Positions 1-7,108 of a stretch of 12,259 nucleotides of DNA are shown here, in pieces; within the stretch, counting starts at the first letter, position 1, and every line of letters begins with the position of its first letter. Both the position numbers and the translations under genes were made by a program. Source of the DNA: Collinsella sp. (GTDB lineage: Bacteria > Actinomycetota > Coriobacteriia > Coriobacteriales > Coriobacteriaceae); contig JAUMMZ010000046.1 in the NCBI GenBank assembly GCA_031296755.1, positions 1 through 12,259 of the forward strand, read 5' to 3'. The notes under the pieces are model-generated. The model saw only the letters and a program-made list of their open reading frames with translations, had not been told where the DNA came from and ran no database searches.

Positions 1-35
1 GGAGGCTTCGGTAGTTTGTGTGACAAGGGGCTAGC

Positions 36-1409
36 CTAGGCAGCAACGCTCTTCGCTCCCTTCACGCCCTTCTTCCTCGCCTTCACCGGGCGACCCGGGA
101 GCTGGGGCTGGCAGTCGCCGCACCTGAGCATGAGCAGGGCCACGAGGTTGTCGGTGTTGCGGAAGCCGTAGCCCATCCTCACCGTCACCTTGATCTTGTT
201 GTTGATGGCCTCTACGCGCCCGTTGCTGATGCCGAGCTCGACTGCGGCGATGATGTCGTCGCGCCGGCGGCGCACCTTCTTCTCCACGGCGACGACCTTG
301 GCGATCTTGCAGTAGGCGGCCCTGTGCATCCAGTCGTCGAGCAGCTCGGCGGCCTCGGAGCCGTCGGCTGCCCGGAAGACGGCCCGCAGGTCCTCCTTGA
401 GCTCCCAGGCCCTGACCAGCCGCGAGCCGGCCCTCTTCTTGAGCGCCTCGAGCCTCGCCCTCTGGCCGTCGGTGAGGTCCTCGGGGTTCTTCACGAGCGC
501 GTAGCGGCTGCCCTTGATGGAGGCCGCCTCCTCCTCGAGCGCCCTGACCTCCTCGGGCGGCAGCTCGCCTTTGGCAGGCCTGCCGCGCTTGCCCTCGGGC
601 CTGGGCCTGGCGGCCCTGGCGGCGGCCCTGGCGGCGTTCCACTCCTCGCAGCGCACGGCGTCGAGCGCGTCGTTCATCCACTGGACCACGTGGAAGGGGT
701 CCATGACCCACCTCGCGTTGGGGCAGCGGCGCTTGACCAGCTGCCTTATCCACCTCGCGCCGTCGGCGGTCACCACCTCTATGGCGCGCCTCTGCTCGCG
801 CGTGAGCTCGTCGAGGAACAGGTTGAGCACGTCCTTGCCGGTGCCCTCGTGCGCCCAGATGAGGCAGCCGCGGTCGTGGTCGACGACCACCGTGACGTAC
901 TTGTGGCCCTTCTTGTACGACGTCTCGTCGATGCCGATGCGGCGCACGCCGTCGAACCTCGAGGCGCCGCGCGCGGCCTCCAGCTCGGCGTAGACGCGCC
1001 TGCACACGCCGCCCACGCTGTGCCACTCGACGCGGGCGAGCTCGGAGACCGCCGAGGCGGTGCAGCGGACCGCCAGCCACGCCACCCAGTCCTCGAAGTC
1101 GCGCGTGAAGCGCGCCCCGTGCCGCGCCCAGGGGACGGCCTCGGTGCGCACGCCGTGCTCCGGGCAGCGCACCCTGCAGGGCGCGTACTCCAGGTAGCAG
1201 GCCGAGCGCGCCAGGTCCATCGCCCTCCACAGCCTGGGGGCCCCGCGGTTCGCCATGTCGTAGAAGTCGCAGGCCCTGCCGCATACGGGGCAGCGGCGCT
1301 GCTCGCGCTTGTAGGGCCGGACGCTCACGACGATGCGCTCGGCCTCGATGCGCGCGCCCAGGACGACCGTGCGGGCCAGACCGAGGGCGAGAAGTAGTAG
1401 ACTCTTCAT
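36..1409 (-). CDS. ISL3 family transposase
   Basis: This 457-aa DDE transposase cuts and inserts its own element. An N-terminal zinc-ribbon (C40-x2-C43, then C78-x3-C82) is followed by a DNA-binding helical region and a catalytic core. The catalytic residues can be seen as D161 in GIDETSYKKGHKYV, D237 in VMDPFHVVQW and E400 in SNGRVEAINNKIK. The C-terminal GYGFRNTDNLVALLMLRC motif is also typical of ISL3. The length is normal for the family and there is no frameshift, so it may be active. The ATG at 1409 has a GAGG Shine-Dalgarno about 8 nt upstream. The gene fills most of the element, and its stop lies about 14 bp inside the left inverted repeat. An overlapping longer frame on the same strand is Arg-rich and not protein-like. 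Confidence 0.93.
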   Translation of the reverse strand: MKSLLLLALGLARTVVLGARIEAERIVVSVRPYKREQRRCPVCGRACDFYDMANRGAPRLWRAMDLARSACYLEYAPCRVRCPEHGVRTEAVPWARHGARFTRDFEDWVAWLAVRCTASAVSELARVEWHSVGGVCRRVYAELEAARGASRFDGVRRIGIDETSYKKGHKYVTVVVDHDRGCLIWAHEGTGKDVLNLFLDELTREQRRAIEVVTADGARWIRQLVKRRCPNARWVMDPFHVVQWMNDALDAVRCEEWNAARAAARAARPRPEGKRGRPAKGELPPEEVRALEEEAASIKGSRYALVKNPEDLTDGQRARLEALKKRAGSRLVRAWELKEDLRAVFRAADGSEAAELLDDWMHRAAYCKIAKVVAVEKKVRRRRDDIIAAVELGISNGRVEAINNKIKVTVRMGYGFRNTDNLVALLMLRCGDCQPQLPGRPVKARKKGVKGAKSVAA

Positions 1410-1466
1410 GCGTCACACCTCTTCGGTTGTCTGAATTTGGCTTAGCAATCATAGGCGGATGACGCG

Positions 1467-1492
1467 GAAACGGCCCCTCCCGGGGCCGTTTC
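1467..1492. terminator. Perfect hairpin upstream of the transposase gene
   Basis: An 11-bp perfect stem (GAAACGGCCCC at 1467-1477, GGGGCCGTTTC at 1482-1492) closes a 4-nt TCCC loop. It lies inside the IS between the right inverted repeat and the transposase start. It has only a short T run on either strand, so it is a weak intrinsic terminator at best. A plausible role is to block transcription from flanking genes entering the transposase gene, as such hairpins do in other IS elements. This role is inferred. Confidence 0.4.
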
Positions 1493-1568
1493 AGTTCCAG
1501 ATCGTTGTTTTCGCCCGCTGAGCTGGGCCTATGCCGGAATCTCTCCCACAGAAACCACCGAAGAGCCC

Positions 1569-1895
1569 TTTTTTGCCAAGGACGCTGCAGTAGTCGCCGC
1601 CGGTACCGGCTATATGCACAGTTATATTTTCGATGCAATCTTTGCCGGCATCCACATTTGCTTTAGCGGCTTTTTCGCTGCATACGGCAAGAGCTACATC
1701 GGCTTTGCGCACAACGTGCTGGCCGTGGCGCTCATTCGCGTGCCGGGCGCGTGGCTGCTGTCGAACGCCTATTCCAACACGCTGTTTCCCATGGGCATCG
1801 CTTCGCCGTGCGGATCGATTTTGTCGGCGATCATCTGTGTTATAGCGTTTACCGCGCTCAACCGGCGCGGGGCTTTTGACAAGTTGGTGGCGTAG
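1569..1895 (+). pseudogene. 3' fragment of a MATE-family efflux transporter gene, cut by the ISL3 element
   Basis: The frame is open from the IS border and reads FFAKDAAVVAAGTGYMHSYI, then a segment with AGIHICFSGFFAAYGKSY, VALIRVPGAWLLSNAYSN and TLFPMGIASPCGS, ending at TAG 1893-1895. These motifs match the last transmembrane helices of MATE (multi-antimicrobial extrusion) Na+/H+-drug antiporters. About 108 residues remain of a protein that is normally about 450 aa. Upstream of 1569 the same frame gives no MATE-like sequence, because that DNA belongs to the IS. The 5' part should lie left of base 1, beyond the IS. An ATG at 1614 could start a 93-aa peptide but has no clear ribosome-binding site. 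The transporter is presumably non-functional. Confidence 0.8.
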
Positions 1896-1993
1896 CGGGG
1901 CGACGCGAAATCGCCCTCATCGACGATATCATCAGCGACGACCCGGCGACCTACGTGACGCAGATCACGGTGCCGGTTGTTCCGGCAAAGTAA
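1880..1993 (+). pseudogene. C-terminal tail of an unidentified ORF
   Basis: After the MATE stop, a different frame (opened by a TGA at 1877-1879) runs to TAA 1991-1993. It encodes about 37 residues ending in ALIDDIISDDPATYV and TQITVPVVPAK. It has no start codon with a ribosome-binding site, yet the sequence looks protein-like and ends just before a terminator. I read it as the 3' end of a decayed gene. The tail is vaguely reminiscent of sugar-binding or LacI-type proteins, but I do not recognise it. Confidence 0.4.
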
Positions 1994-1994
1994 G

Positions 1995-2032
1995 AACCTC
2001 CCGAAAGGCATCGTGCTTCCGGGAGGTTTTCT
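1995..2032. terminator. Intrinsic terminator between the MATE remnant and ligA
   Basis: The stem AACCTCCCG (1995-2003) pairs with CGGGAGGTT (2020-2028), followed by TTCTAATTT on the plus strand. Inner pairing (GCA with TGC) extends the hairpin. It ends the plus-strand remnant genes. On the minus strand it sits about 20 bp past the ligA stop with a T-rich tail, so it probably serves both directions. Confidence 0.8.
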
Positions 2033-2050
2033 AATTTGACTATCGATGTC

Positions 2051-4279
2051 CTAAGCCTGGGGCACCTCACCGGTAGCCAAGATCTGCTCGAGTGCGTCCT
2101 CATCCAGCACGGGCACACCCAGCTGCTCAGCCTTGGTGAGCTTGGAGCCCGCTTTGGGGCCGGCGACCAGATAGCTCGTCTTCTTTGACACGCTGCCCGA
2201 AACCTTAGCGCCGAGTACCTTGAGCGCCGCGCCAGCCTCGTCGCGGGTGCGGTTGACGAGCGTGCCGGTGAGCACGAAGGTCAGACCCGCAAGCGGCTGC
2301 GCGTCGGCGAGCTCGCCCGCCACGCCAGCGTCGGCTGCGGCTTGCGCGTGCGCGGCGCCCAGGTCGACCTCGAGCGACAGGCCCGCCTGACGCAGGCGCT
2401 CCAGCACGGCAAGGTTCTCGGGCACGGCCAGGAACTGCTTAACGCTCGCCGCAATCTTGGGACCGATGCCCTCGCACTCGGCGATGTCCTCTTCGCTCGC
2501 CAAGATAAGCTTGTCAATCGACAGGAATCGCTCGGCGATAACCTCGCCCACGCTCTTGCCCACGTGGCGGATACCCAGGGCAAACAGCACGCGACCGAGC
2601 GGCTGGCTCTTGGACTTGTTGAGCTCGGCGATGATTTTCTCGGCCGTCTTGTGGCCTACCGGAATGGGATCGCCCTTCTTGACGCCCTTTTTGCTGTTGG
2701 AGCTTGCATAGGTGCGGCCCGTGTCCAGCCCGGCGATGTCGTCAACCGTGAGCTGGTAGAAGTCTGCGACATCGTGGATCAGGCCGGCGGCGATCATCTT
2801 GTCGACGATCTCGTCGCCCAGGCCGTCGACGTCCATGCAGCCGCGGCTCACCCAGTGGAGCAGGCGCTCCTTGAGCTGCGCGGGGCAGTCGATGGACACG
2901 CAGCGGTAGGCCACCTCGCCATCCTCGTGGACCACGGGGCTGCCGCACACGGGGCAGACCTCGGGCATGTGCCAGTCGACCGAATCGGCCGGGCGCTTGT
3001 CGAGGACCGGGCCCACGACCTCCGGGATTACGTCGCCTGCCTTGTGCACGATGATGGTATCGCCCTCGCGCACGTTTTTGCGACGGATCTCGTCGATATT
3101 GTGCAGCGTGGCGCGCGCGATGGTGGAGCCGGCAACCGTCACCGGGTCGAACTCGGCGACCGGCGTGAGCACACCGGTGCGGCCCACCTGGATGCGAATT
3201 TCGCGCAGGACGGTCTGCTTTTCCTCGGGCGGGAACTTAAAGGCAATGGCCCAGCGCGGCGCGCGGGCCGTAAAGCCCAGGTCGAGCTGCTGTTGAAAGC
3301 TGTCAACCTTTACGACCACGCCGTCGATGTCGTAGTCCAGGTCACCGCGATGTTCGAGCGCCTGGGCGCAGAACTCGTGGACCTCGGCGGGCGTGGCGCA
3401 ACGGGCAACGTTAGGGTTGACGCTAAAGCCGGCGCTACGCAGCCAGTCCAGAAACTCGCGCTGGCTGTGGACGTGCAGCGGGTCGGTATCGGCGATGGCA
3501 TAGATAAAGGTGGCAAGATCGCGGCGCGCCGTGATCTTGGGATCCTTCTGACGTAGGCTGCCGGCGGCAGCGTTGCGCGGGTTGGCAAAGGGGTCGCGGC
3601 CCTCGGCATCGGCCTCTTCATTCAGGCGGACAAAGCTGCCCTTGGGCATGTAGACCTCGCCGCGTACTTCGATGGTACGCTCGCGGTCGGCGCCCATATG
3701 AGCGAGCGCCGGCTCGGACAGGTGCATGGGCACATCCTTGATGGTACGGACGTTGAGCGACACGTCCTCGCCCGTGGTGCCATCGCCGCGCGTGGCCGCG
3801 CGTACGAAGGTGCCGTTTTGGTAGGTAAGGGCCACGCCCAGGCCGTCGATCTTGAGCTCGCAGGTATAGGTGACGCTACCGGCGCCGAGCGCATCCTCGG
3901 CGCGCTGGAGCCACGCGTCGAGCTCGTCCAGATCCATGGCATCGTCCATGGAATACATGCGTGCCATGTGCGTGACCGGCGTAAACTGCTCGCTCACGTA
4001 GCCGCCCACGCGCTGGGTATAGCTATCGGGCGTCACCAGGTCGGGGTAGGTTGCCTCGATTTCCTGCAGCTCAACGAGCATTTTGTCGAATGCGGCATCC
4101 GTGATCTCGGGCGCATCGAGCATGTAGTAGCGGTACGCGTGGTAATCGAGCTCGTGGCGCAGCTCGGCCGCGCGCGCCGCCGCCTGGGCACGGGCATCGG
4201 TCGGTGCGGTGGCTTCCGCGGTCGTGGACGTTTCGGTATCGATGTCCACGCCGTCACCAAACAGGCTCGATTGCTCCAT
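2051..4279 (-). CDS. ligA: NAD-dependent DNA ligase LigA
   Basis: LigA seals nicks in duplex DNA during replication and repair, using NAD+ as AMP donor. The product is 742 aa. An N-terminal Ia domain (about 31-95, with HAYRYYMLDAPEITDAAFD) leads into the adenylation domain with the nucleotidyl lysine K143 in CELKIDG and TRGDGTTGEDV at 163-173. The OB fold (about 350-430) follows, then a Cys4 zinc finger (C442, C445, C460, C465), helix-hairpin-helix repeats (ALGIRHVG, ECEGIGPKIA) and a C-terminal BRCT domain (about 663-735, TFVLTGTL). I chose ATG 4279 because GGAG lies 7 nt upstream; an in-frame start 54 bp earlier has no such signal and adds a non-homologous leader. The first 30 residues are low-complexity and Thr/Ala-rich. 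A loop of about 20 residues (523-541, TYASSNSKKGVKKGD) is inserted before the HhH region relative to the E. coli enzyme. Confidence 0.97.
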   Translation of the reverse strand: MEQSSLFGDGVDIDTETSTTAEATAPTDARAQAAARAAELRHELDYHAYRYYMLDAPEITDAAFDKMLVELQEIEATYPDLVTPDSYTQRVGGYVSEQFTPVTHMARMYSMDDAMDLDELDAWLQRAEDALGAGSVTYTCELKIDGLGVALTYQNGTFVRAATRGDGTTGEDVSLNVRTIKDVPMHLSEPALAHMGADRERTIEVRGEVYMPKGSFVRLNEEADAEGRDPFANPRNAAAGSLRQKDPKITARRDLATFIYAIADTDPLHVHSQREFLDWLRSAGFSVNPNVARCATPAEVHEFCAQALEHRGDLDYDIDGVVVKVDSFQQQLDLGFTARAPRWAIAFKFPPEEKQTVLREIRIQVGRTGVLTPVAEFDPVTVAGSTIARATLHNIDEIRRKNVREGDTIIVHKAGDVIPEVVGPVLDKRPADSVDWHMPEVCPVCGSPVVHEDGEVAYRCVSIDCPAQLKERLLHWVSRGCMDVDGLGDEIVDKMIAAGLIHDVADFYQLTVDDIAGLDTGRTYASSNSKKGVKKGDPIPVGHKTAEKIIAELNKSKSQPLGRVLFALGIRHVGKSVGEVIAERFLSIDKLILASEEDIAECEGIGPKIAASVKQFLAVPENLAVLERLRQAGLSLEVDLGAAHAQAAADAGVAGELADAQPLAGLTFVLTGTLVNRTRDEAGAALKVLGAKVSGSVSKKTSYLVAGPKAGSKLTKAEQLGVPVLDEDALEQILATGEVPQA

Positions 4280-4387
4280 AGCAGCACTCCTTCGCTCGAT
4301 TTCAAACGGATACAAGAGTACCACCGGTCGCAATGAGGCCGAATAGCGGTCTCAAACCGCACCGAATCGGCAGCCGCCAGACTGGGG

Positions 4388-4590
4388 TGGACAGTTAGTT
4401 CAGATACGTATAAATCCTAGAGCTGGATTAGGCACGAACACCCCTGTTTCAACTAATTTGGGCTCCCTGAGACCATGTAAACGTCCCGCTCGCCCTCCCA
4501 AACACCCATTCAAACCCCATCCCAATCAAAAATTGCTCAAAACGCATCCCAAGCTGCCCCAGATTTATACGTATCTGAACTAACTGTCCA
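4388..4590. repeat. 203-bp MITE-like element with 29-bp perfect terminal inverted repeats
   Basis: Bases 4388-4416 (beginning TGGACAGTTAGTTCAGATAC) recur exactly, in reverse complement, at 4562-4590. The 145 bp between them are AT-richer than the surroundings, C-rich on the plus strand, and hold no credible ORF. Size, perfect ends and lack of a transposase suit a miniature inverted-repeat transposable element moved in trans. A large stem-loop RNA or a REP-type repeat is the alternative. No target-site duplication is evident in the flanks. The element occupies most of the 447-bp space between ligA and htrA; no gene is visible in the rest. Confidence 0.8.
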
Positions 4591-4664
4591 AGCCCTTCCA
4601 AACCAAGCCTCTTGCCTGCCACAAGTGATCCGTTTTCCTCCGTCCCCAACGAATCAATGAGAAA

Positions 4665-4700
4665 AGAGGGGCTGTCCCGCGTTGATGGGACAGCCCCTCT
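4665..4700 (-). terminator. Intrinsic terminator of htrA
   Basis: A perfect 14-bp stem (4665-4678 with 4687-4700) closes an 8-nt loop. On the minus strand it is followed by TTTTCTC, a usable U-tract. It starts 26 bp after the htrA stop codon. Confidence 0.9.
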
Positions 4701-4726
4701 GGCTTCGATATGTGCGATACGGCTCG

Positions 4727-6187
4727 TTAGAAACCCTGACCGTAGCCTTGACCCTGGCCCTGCTGGCCCAGCAGCTCTTCCAGGTACTGGCGCAGCTGCT
4801 CGTCGGTAATACCGCCGTTGCCGGTGTCGGTCGAGCTGTCGTCCTGCTGCTGGTTCTGCAGTTCCTCATCGGAGCCCAGCTCAACCGTGACCTTCTTCTC
4901 TTCCTTGCCGCGCATAAGCGTGATCTCGACCTTCTCGCCCACCTCGTGGCTGCGCAGCGCGATGATCAGGCCATCGGCGCTCGTGATCTCGTCGTCGCCC
5001 AGCTTGGTGATGACGTCGCCCTCCTGGATGCCAGCCTTGGCGGCGGGACCATCCTCGACGACGCTCGCCACATACGCGCCGCTATCGGTGCTCAACTTGT
5101 TGGTGCGGGCGTTAAGCGCATTGACGCTCGAAAGCGTAGCGCCCATGTACGGATGCACCGGCGTCTTGCCGTCGATGATCTGGTCGGCAATGTTCTTGGC
5201 GTAGTTAACGGGAATAGCAAAGCCCACACCCGAGCTGGAGCCCGAGTAGCTCTCGATGAGCGAGTTGATACCCACGAGCTCGCCGTTGTCGTTGACGAGC
5301 GCGCCACCGGAGTTGCCCGGGTTGATGGCGGCATCGGTCTGGATCATGTTGGCGTAGATGGTGTTGCCGCTGGTAGAGCTCATGGCCGTGGAGCGATACA
5401 GCGCCGAGACGATACCGGTGGAGACAGACTGCTCGTTGCCGAACGGCGAGCCGATCGCCATGACCCACTCGCCCACGTTGAGCTTGGAGGAGTCGCCAAT
5501 TTCAATCGGCGTAAGCTTGGAGGCGTCGGCGTCCTTGAGCTTGATGACGGCCAGGTCGCTCGAGGCGTCGTTGCCCACGAACTCGGCCTCGTAGGTGGTG
5601 CCGTCGTCCATGGTCACCACGTACTGGTCGTAACCATCGACCACGTGGTTGTTGGTGAGGATGTGGCCCTCGGTATCGAGCACGACGCCCGAACCGACGC
5701 TGCCCGAGCTGTCCGACTCATCAGCAGACTGCGAAAGCGAGCCATTCTGGCTGCCGCTCGAAGTGGCAGTGATGGAAACGACGGAGGGCAAGGCCTTGGC
5801 AGAAACGGCCTCGGCAAGTGTGGTGTCCTCGGAGTCGATCGTAATCTTTTGCGTCGACGAACCCGAAGCACCCGCCGTCACGGCATTCTTGCCGCCACCG
5901 ATATCGAGCGTGCCGCTCATAATGAGCGCAATGACCAGCAGGGCTCCGCAGGCACAGCCGGCGAGTGCCGTAATAAAGATCGGCAGCTTTTTGGTCTTGG
6001 TCTTGACCACCGTGTGCTTGTTCACGACCTGTTGGCCGCCCAGCGGCTTGCCGGTCTGCGTGTCGTAAGCCTGCACGTAGGGAATGTTGCTACCGGCAGG
6101 CGTCGACTCCACCTGCACACGCGGCTGCTGCTGGGTCTCGCCGGCGTTGCCCGCATCCTGGGGACGCTGGGAATCGTTCTCGCTCAT
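4727..6187 (-). CDS. htrA: Membrane-anchored HtrA/DegP-like serine protease with PDZ domain
   Basis: This 486-aa protein is a trypsin-like protease that degrades or refolds damaged proteins outside the membrane. A cytoplasmic N-terminus of about 67 residues rich in Gln/Pro precedes one transmembrane helix (about 68-92, LPIFITALAGCACGALLVIA). A Ser/Gly-rich linker leads to the protease domain with triad H181 (TNNHVVDG), D211 (SSDLAVIKL) and S293 (NPGNSGGALV). One PDZ domain follows (about 348-437, with GDVITKLGDDEI). The C-terminal tail is Gln/Asp-rich and ends in a Gly-Gln run (GQQGQGQGYGQGF). The topology matches the HtrA proteins of Gram-positive bacteria. ATG 6187 has AAGGA 8-9 nt upstream; an earlier in-frame codon lacks one. 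It is monocistronic, with its own terminator. Confidence 0.95.
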   Translation of the reverse strand: MSENDSQRPQDAGNAGETQQQPRVQVESTPAGSNIPYVQAYDTQTGKPLGGQQVVNKHTVVKTKTKKLPIFITALAGCACGALLVIALIMSGTLDIGGGKNAVTAGASGSSTQKITIDSEDTTLAEAVSAKALPSVVSITATSSGSQNGSLSQSADESDSSGSVGSGVVLDTEGHILTNNHVVDGYDQYVVTMDDGTTYEAEFVGNDASSDLAVIKLKDADASKLTPIEIGDSSKLNVGEWVMAIGSPFGNEQSVSTGIVSALYRSTAMSSTSGNTIYANMIQTDAAINPGNSGGALVNDNGELVGINSLIESYSGSSSGVGFAIPVNYAKNIADQIIDGKTPVHPYMGATLSSVNALNARTNKLSTDSGAYVASVVEDGPAAKAGIQEGDVITKLGDDEITSADGLIIALRSHEVGEKVEITLMRGKEEKKVTVELGSDEELQNQQQDDSSTDTGNGGITDEQLRQYLEELLGQQGQGQGYGQGF

Positions 6188-6216
6188 AGCTGCGATCCTT
6201 TCGTCAAATAACCAAA

Positions 6217-6240
6217 GGCCCGCCAAACATGTGGCGGGCC
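6217..6240. promoter_or_regulatory. Hairpin in the htrA leader
   Basis: A 9-bp perfect GC-rich stem (GGCCCGCCA at 6217-6225 with TGGCGGGCC at 6232-6240) closes a 6-nt loop, 30 bp upstream of the htrA start codon. In the htrA mRNA it would precede the ribosome-binding site. The minus-strand tail (TTTGGTTATTTG) is a poor U-tract. It may be a weak terminator for readthrough from the regulator gene, or a leader element affecting htrA translation. Its role is not decided by the sequence. Confidence 0.45.
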
Positions 6241-6358
6241 ATCATTGTTCACGTTGAGTTGTACCCCAATATGCGGGCGCAAGTGTATGAGAACGCAATC
6301 TTTTAGGAAGGCTTAAGTTCTGTTGCAGGCCCGAAAGGAATCCGTACCTGCGTCAAAA

Positions 6359-6391
6359 CCACCACAAAAGTGCCTGTCCCCTTTGTGGTGG
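6359..6391 (-). terminator. Intrinsic terminator of the glnA-regulator operon
   Basis: The stem CCACCACAAA (6359-6368) pairs with TTTGTGGTGG (6382-6391) around a 13-nt loop. On the minus strand it is followed by TTTTGACG. It begins only 4 bp after the stop codon of the OmpR-type regulator gene. Confidence 0.8.
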
Positions 6392-6395
6392 AAAG

Positions 6396-7058
6396 CTAGT
6401 CCTTAAACAGATAGCCCACGCCGCGGACGGTGGTGATATGTGCCGCAATCTGCGGGCCCACCTTGGAGCGGATGCGTCGGATGTGCACGTCGACGGTGCG
6501 CGTGCCGCCGCAGTACTCAAAGCCCCACACGCGGTGCAGCAGCACTTCGCGGCTGTAGGCACGGTTGGGGTGCGTCGCCAAAAAGCTCAGCAGCGAGTAC
6601 TCCATCAGCGTCAGGTCAATGGGCTCGTTATCGAGCGTCACCTGGTAGGTAGCCAAGTTGATCTCGAGGTTGTCAATGTTGAGCACATCGTCGGCGGTAA
6701 CGGTCTCCTCCTCGCCCATCAGGCGCTGCGCGCGAGCCTTGAGCTCGTTGGGCGTCGCCGTGGGGCATACAAAGTCGGCATGCGCGTGATTCGGCAGACG
6801 CAGGGTGCCGAGCGCCTCGTCGTCGACGATCACCAGCATGGGGACGCCGCCGCGGTCGTCGAGCCATTTGGCAATCTGATCGATGCGGTCGCTGCGGATG
6901 CCATCGGAATCGAGAATCAGCAGGTCAAAGTCGTGCGCCGCAGTCGGCGAATCGGGGGTGGCCAGGCTCACCTCGACACCCAGGGTGGTCGTCAAGCTGC
7001 GGGCAAACTCGTGGAAGCGCGTCGTGCGCGCCATGAACAGGGCACTCTTTTCGGACAT
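6396..7058 (-). CDS. GlnR-like orphan OmpR-family response regulator
   Basis: This 220-aa DNA-binding regulator has a receiver-like domain (1-115) and an OmpR winged helix (about 126-220). The winged helix carries DLTLMEYSLLSFLATHPNRA and GGTRTVDVHIRRIRSKVGP, ending TTVRGVGYLF. The receiver keeps the phosphoacceptor-position D50 (FDLLILD) but lacks the acidic pair near residues 8-10 and has Pro99 where the conserved Lys should be. It is therefore probably not phosphorylated in the ordinary way. Actinobacterial GlnR, the nitrogen regulator, has the same degenerate receiver and a near-identical GGTRTVDVH stretch. No histidine kinase is adjacent. It lies 50 bp downstream of the glutamine-synthetase gene with no terminator between. 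ATG 7058 was chosen over an upstream TTG because GGAGG sits 5 nt before it. The family is sure; the GlnR assignment is an inference. Confidence 0.88.
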   Translation of the reverse strand: MSEKSALFMARTTRFHEFARSLTTTLGVEVSLATPDSPTAAHDFDLLILDSDGIRSDRIDQIAKWLDDRGGVPMLVIVDDEALGTLRLPNHAHADFVCPTATPNELKARAQRLMGEEETVTADDVLNIDNLEINLATYQVTLDNEPIDLTLMEYSLLSFLATHPNRAYSREVLLHRVWGFEYCGGTRTVDVHIRRIRSKVGPQIAAHITTVRGVGYLFKD

Positions 7059-7108
7059 ATCGGCCTCCAAAGAAATGAGCTCAATCGTACTGAAACAAGC
7101 CAGCGCGA

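Larger units (their letters stand above)
1..1568 (-). mobile_element. ISL3-family insertion sequence, apparently complete
   Basis: The element is about 1.57 kb and carries one intact transposase gene on the minus strand. The left end (from base 1, core TTCGGTAGTTTGTGTG at 7-22) is matched in inverted orientation by the right end (1568 back to 1547, core TTCGGTGGTTTCTGTG); 17 of 22 positions agree. GGCTCTTCGG-like ends are typical of ISL3 elements. The right boundary coincides with the point where MATE-transporter homology begins, which supports it independently. ISL3 elements usually make 8-bp target duplications. The left flank lies outside the window, so this cannot be tested here, and the exact outer base may be off by a few positions. 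Confidence 0.75.

Noticed and set aside
1411..1440. GTCACAC near 1411 as the right end of the ISL3 element, pairing with GTGTGAC at 18-24
   Set aside because: Only 7 bp match and the flanking bases do not. The repeat at 1547-1568 pairs over 22 bp and coincides with the MATE border.
31..1638. 535-aa minus-strand frame across the ISL3 transposase
   Set aside because: Arg/Gly-rich shadow of the real transposase frame; no recognisable domain, and it crosses the IS border.
2342..3556. 404-aa plus-strand frame opposite ligA
   Set aside because: Antisense shadow of ligA without family motifs or a ribosome-binding site.
4380..4600. Target-site duplication around the MITE-like element
   Set aside because: Flanks (ACTGGGG on the left, AGCCCTT on the right) show no direct repeat, so none is claimed.
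4449..4649. 66-aa minus-strand frame running into the MITE-like element
   Set aside because: Begins with a TTG without a Shine-Dalgarno sequence and spans the element border; composition gives no support for coding.
4682..6211. 509-aa plus-strand frame opposite htrA
   Set aside because: Antisense shadow caused by GC-rich codon use; no domain motifs, while the minus-strand frame has the full protease triad and PDZ domain.
6241..6300. htrA promoter with TTGCGC/TTGCGT and TACAAC or CATATT
   Set aside because: Spacers of 13 or 19 bp are outside the normal range, and no combination stood out.
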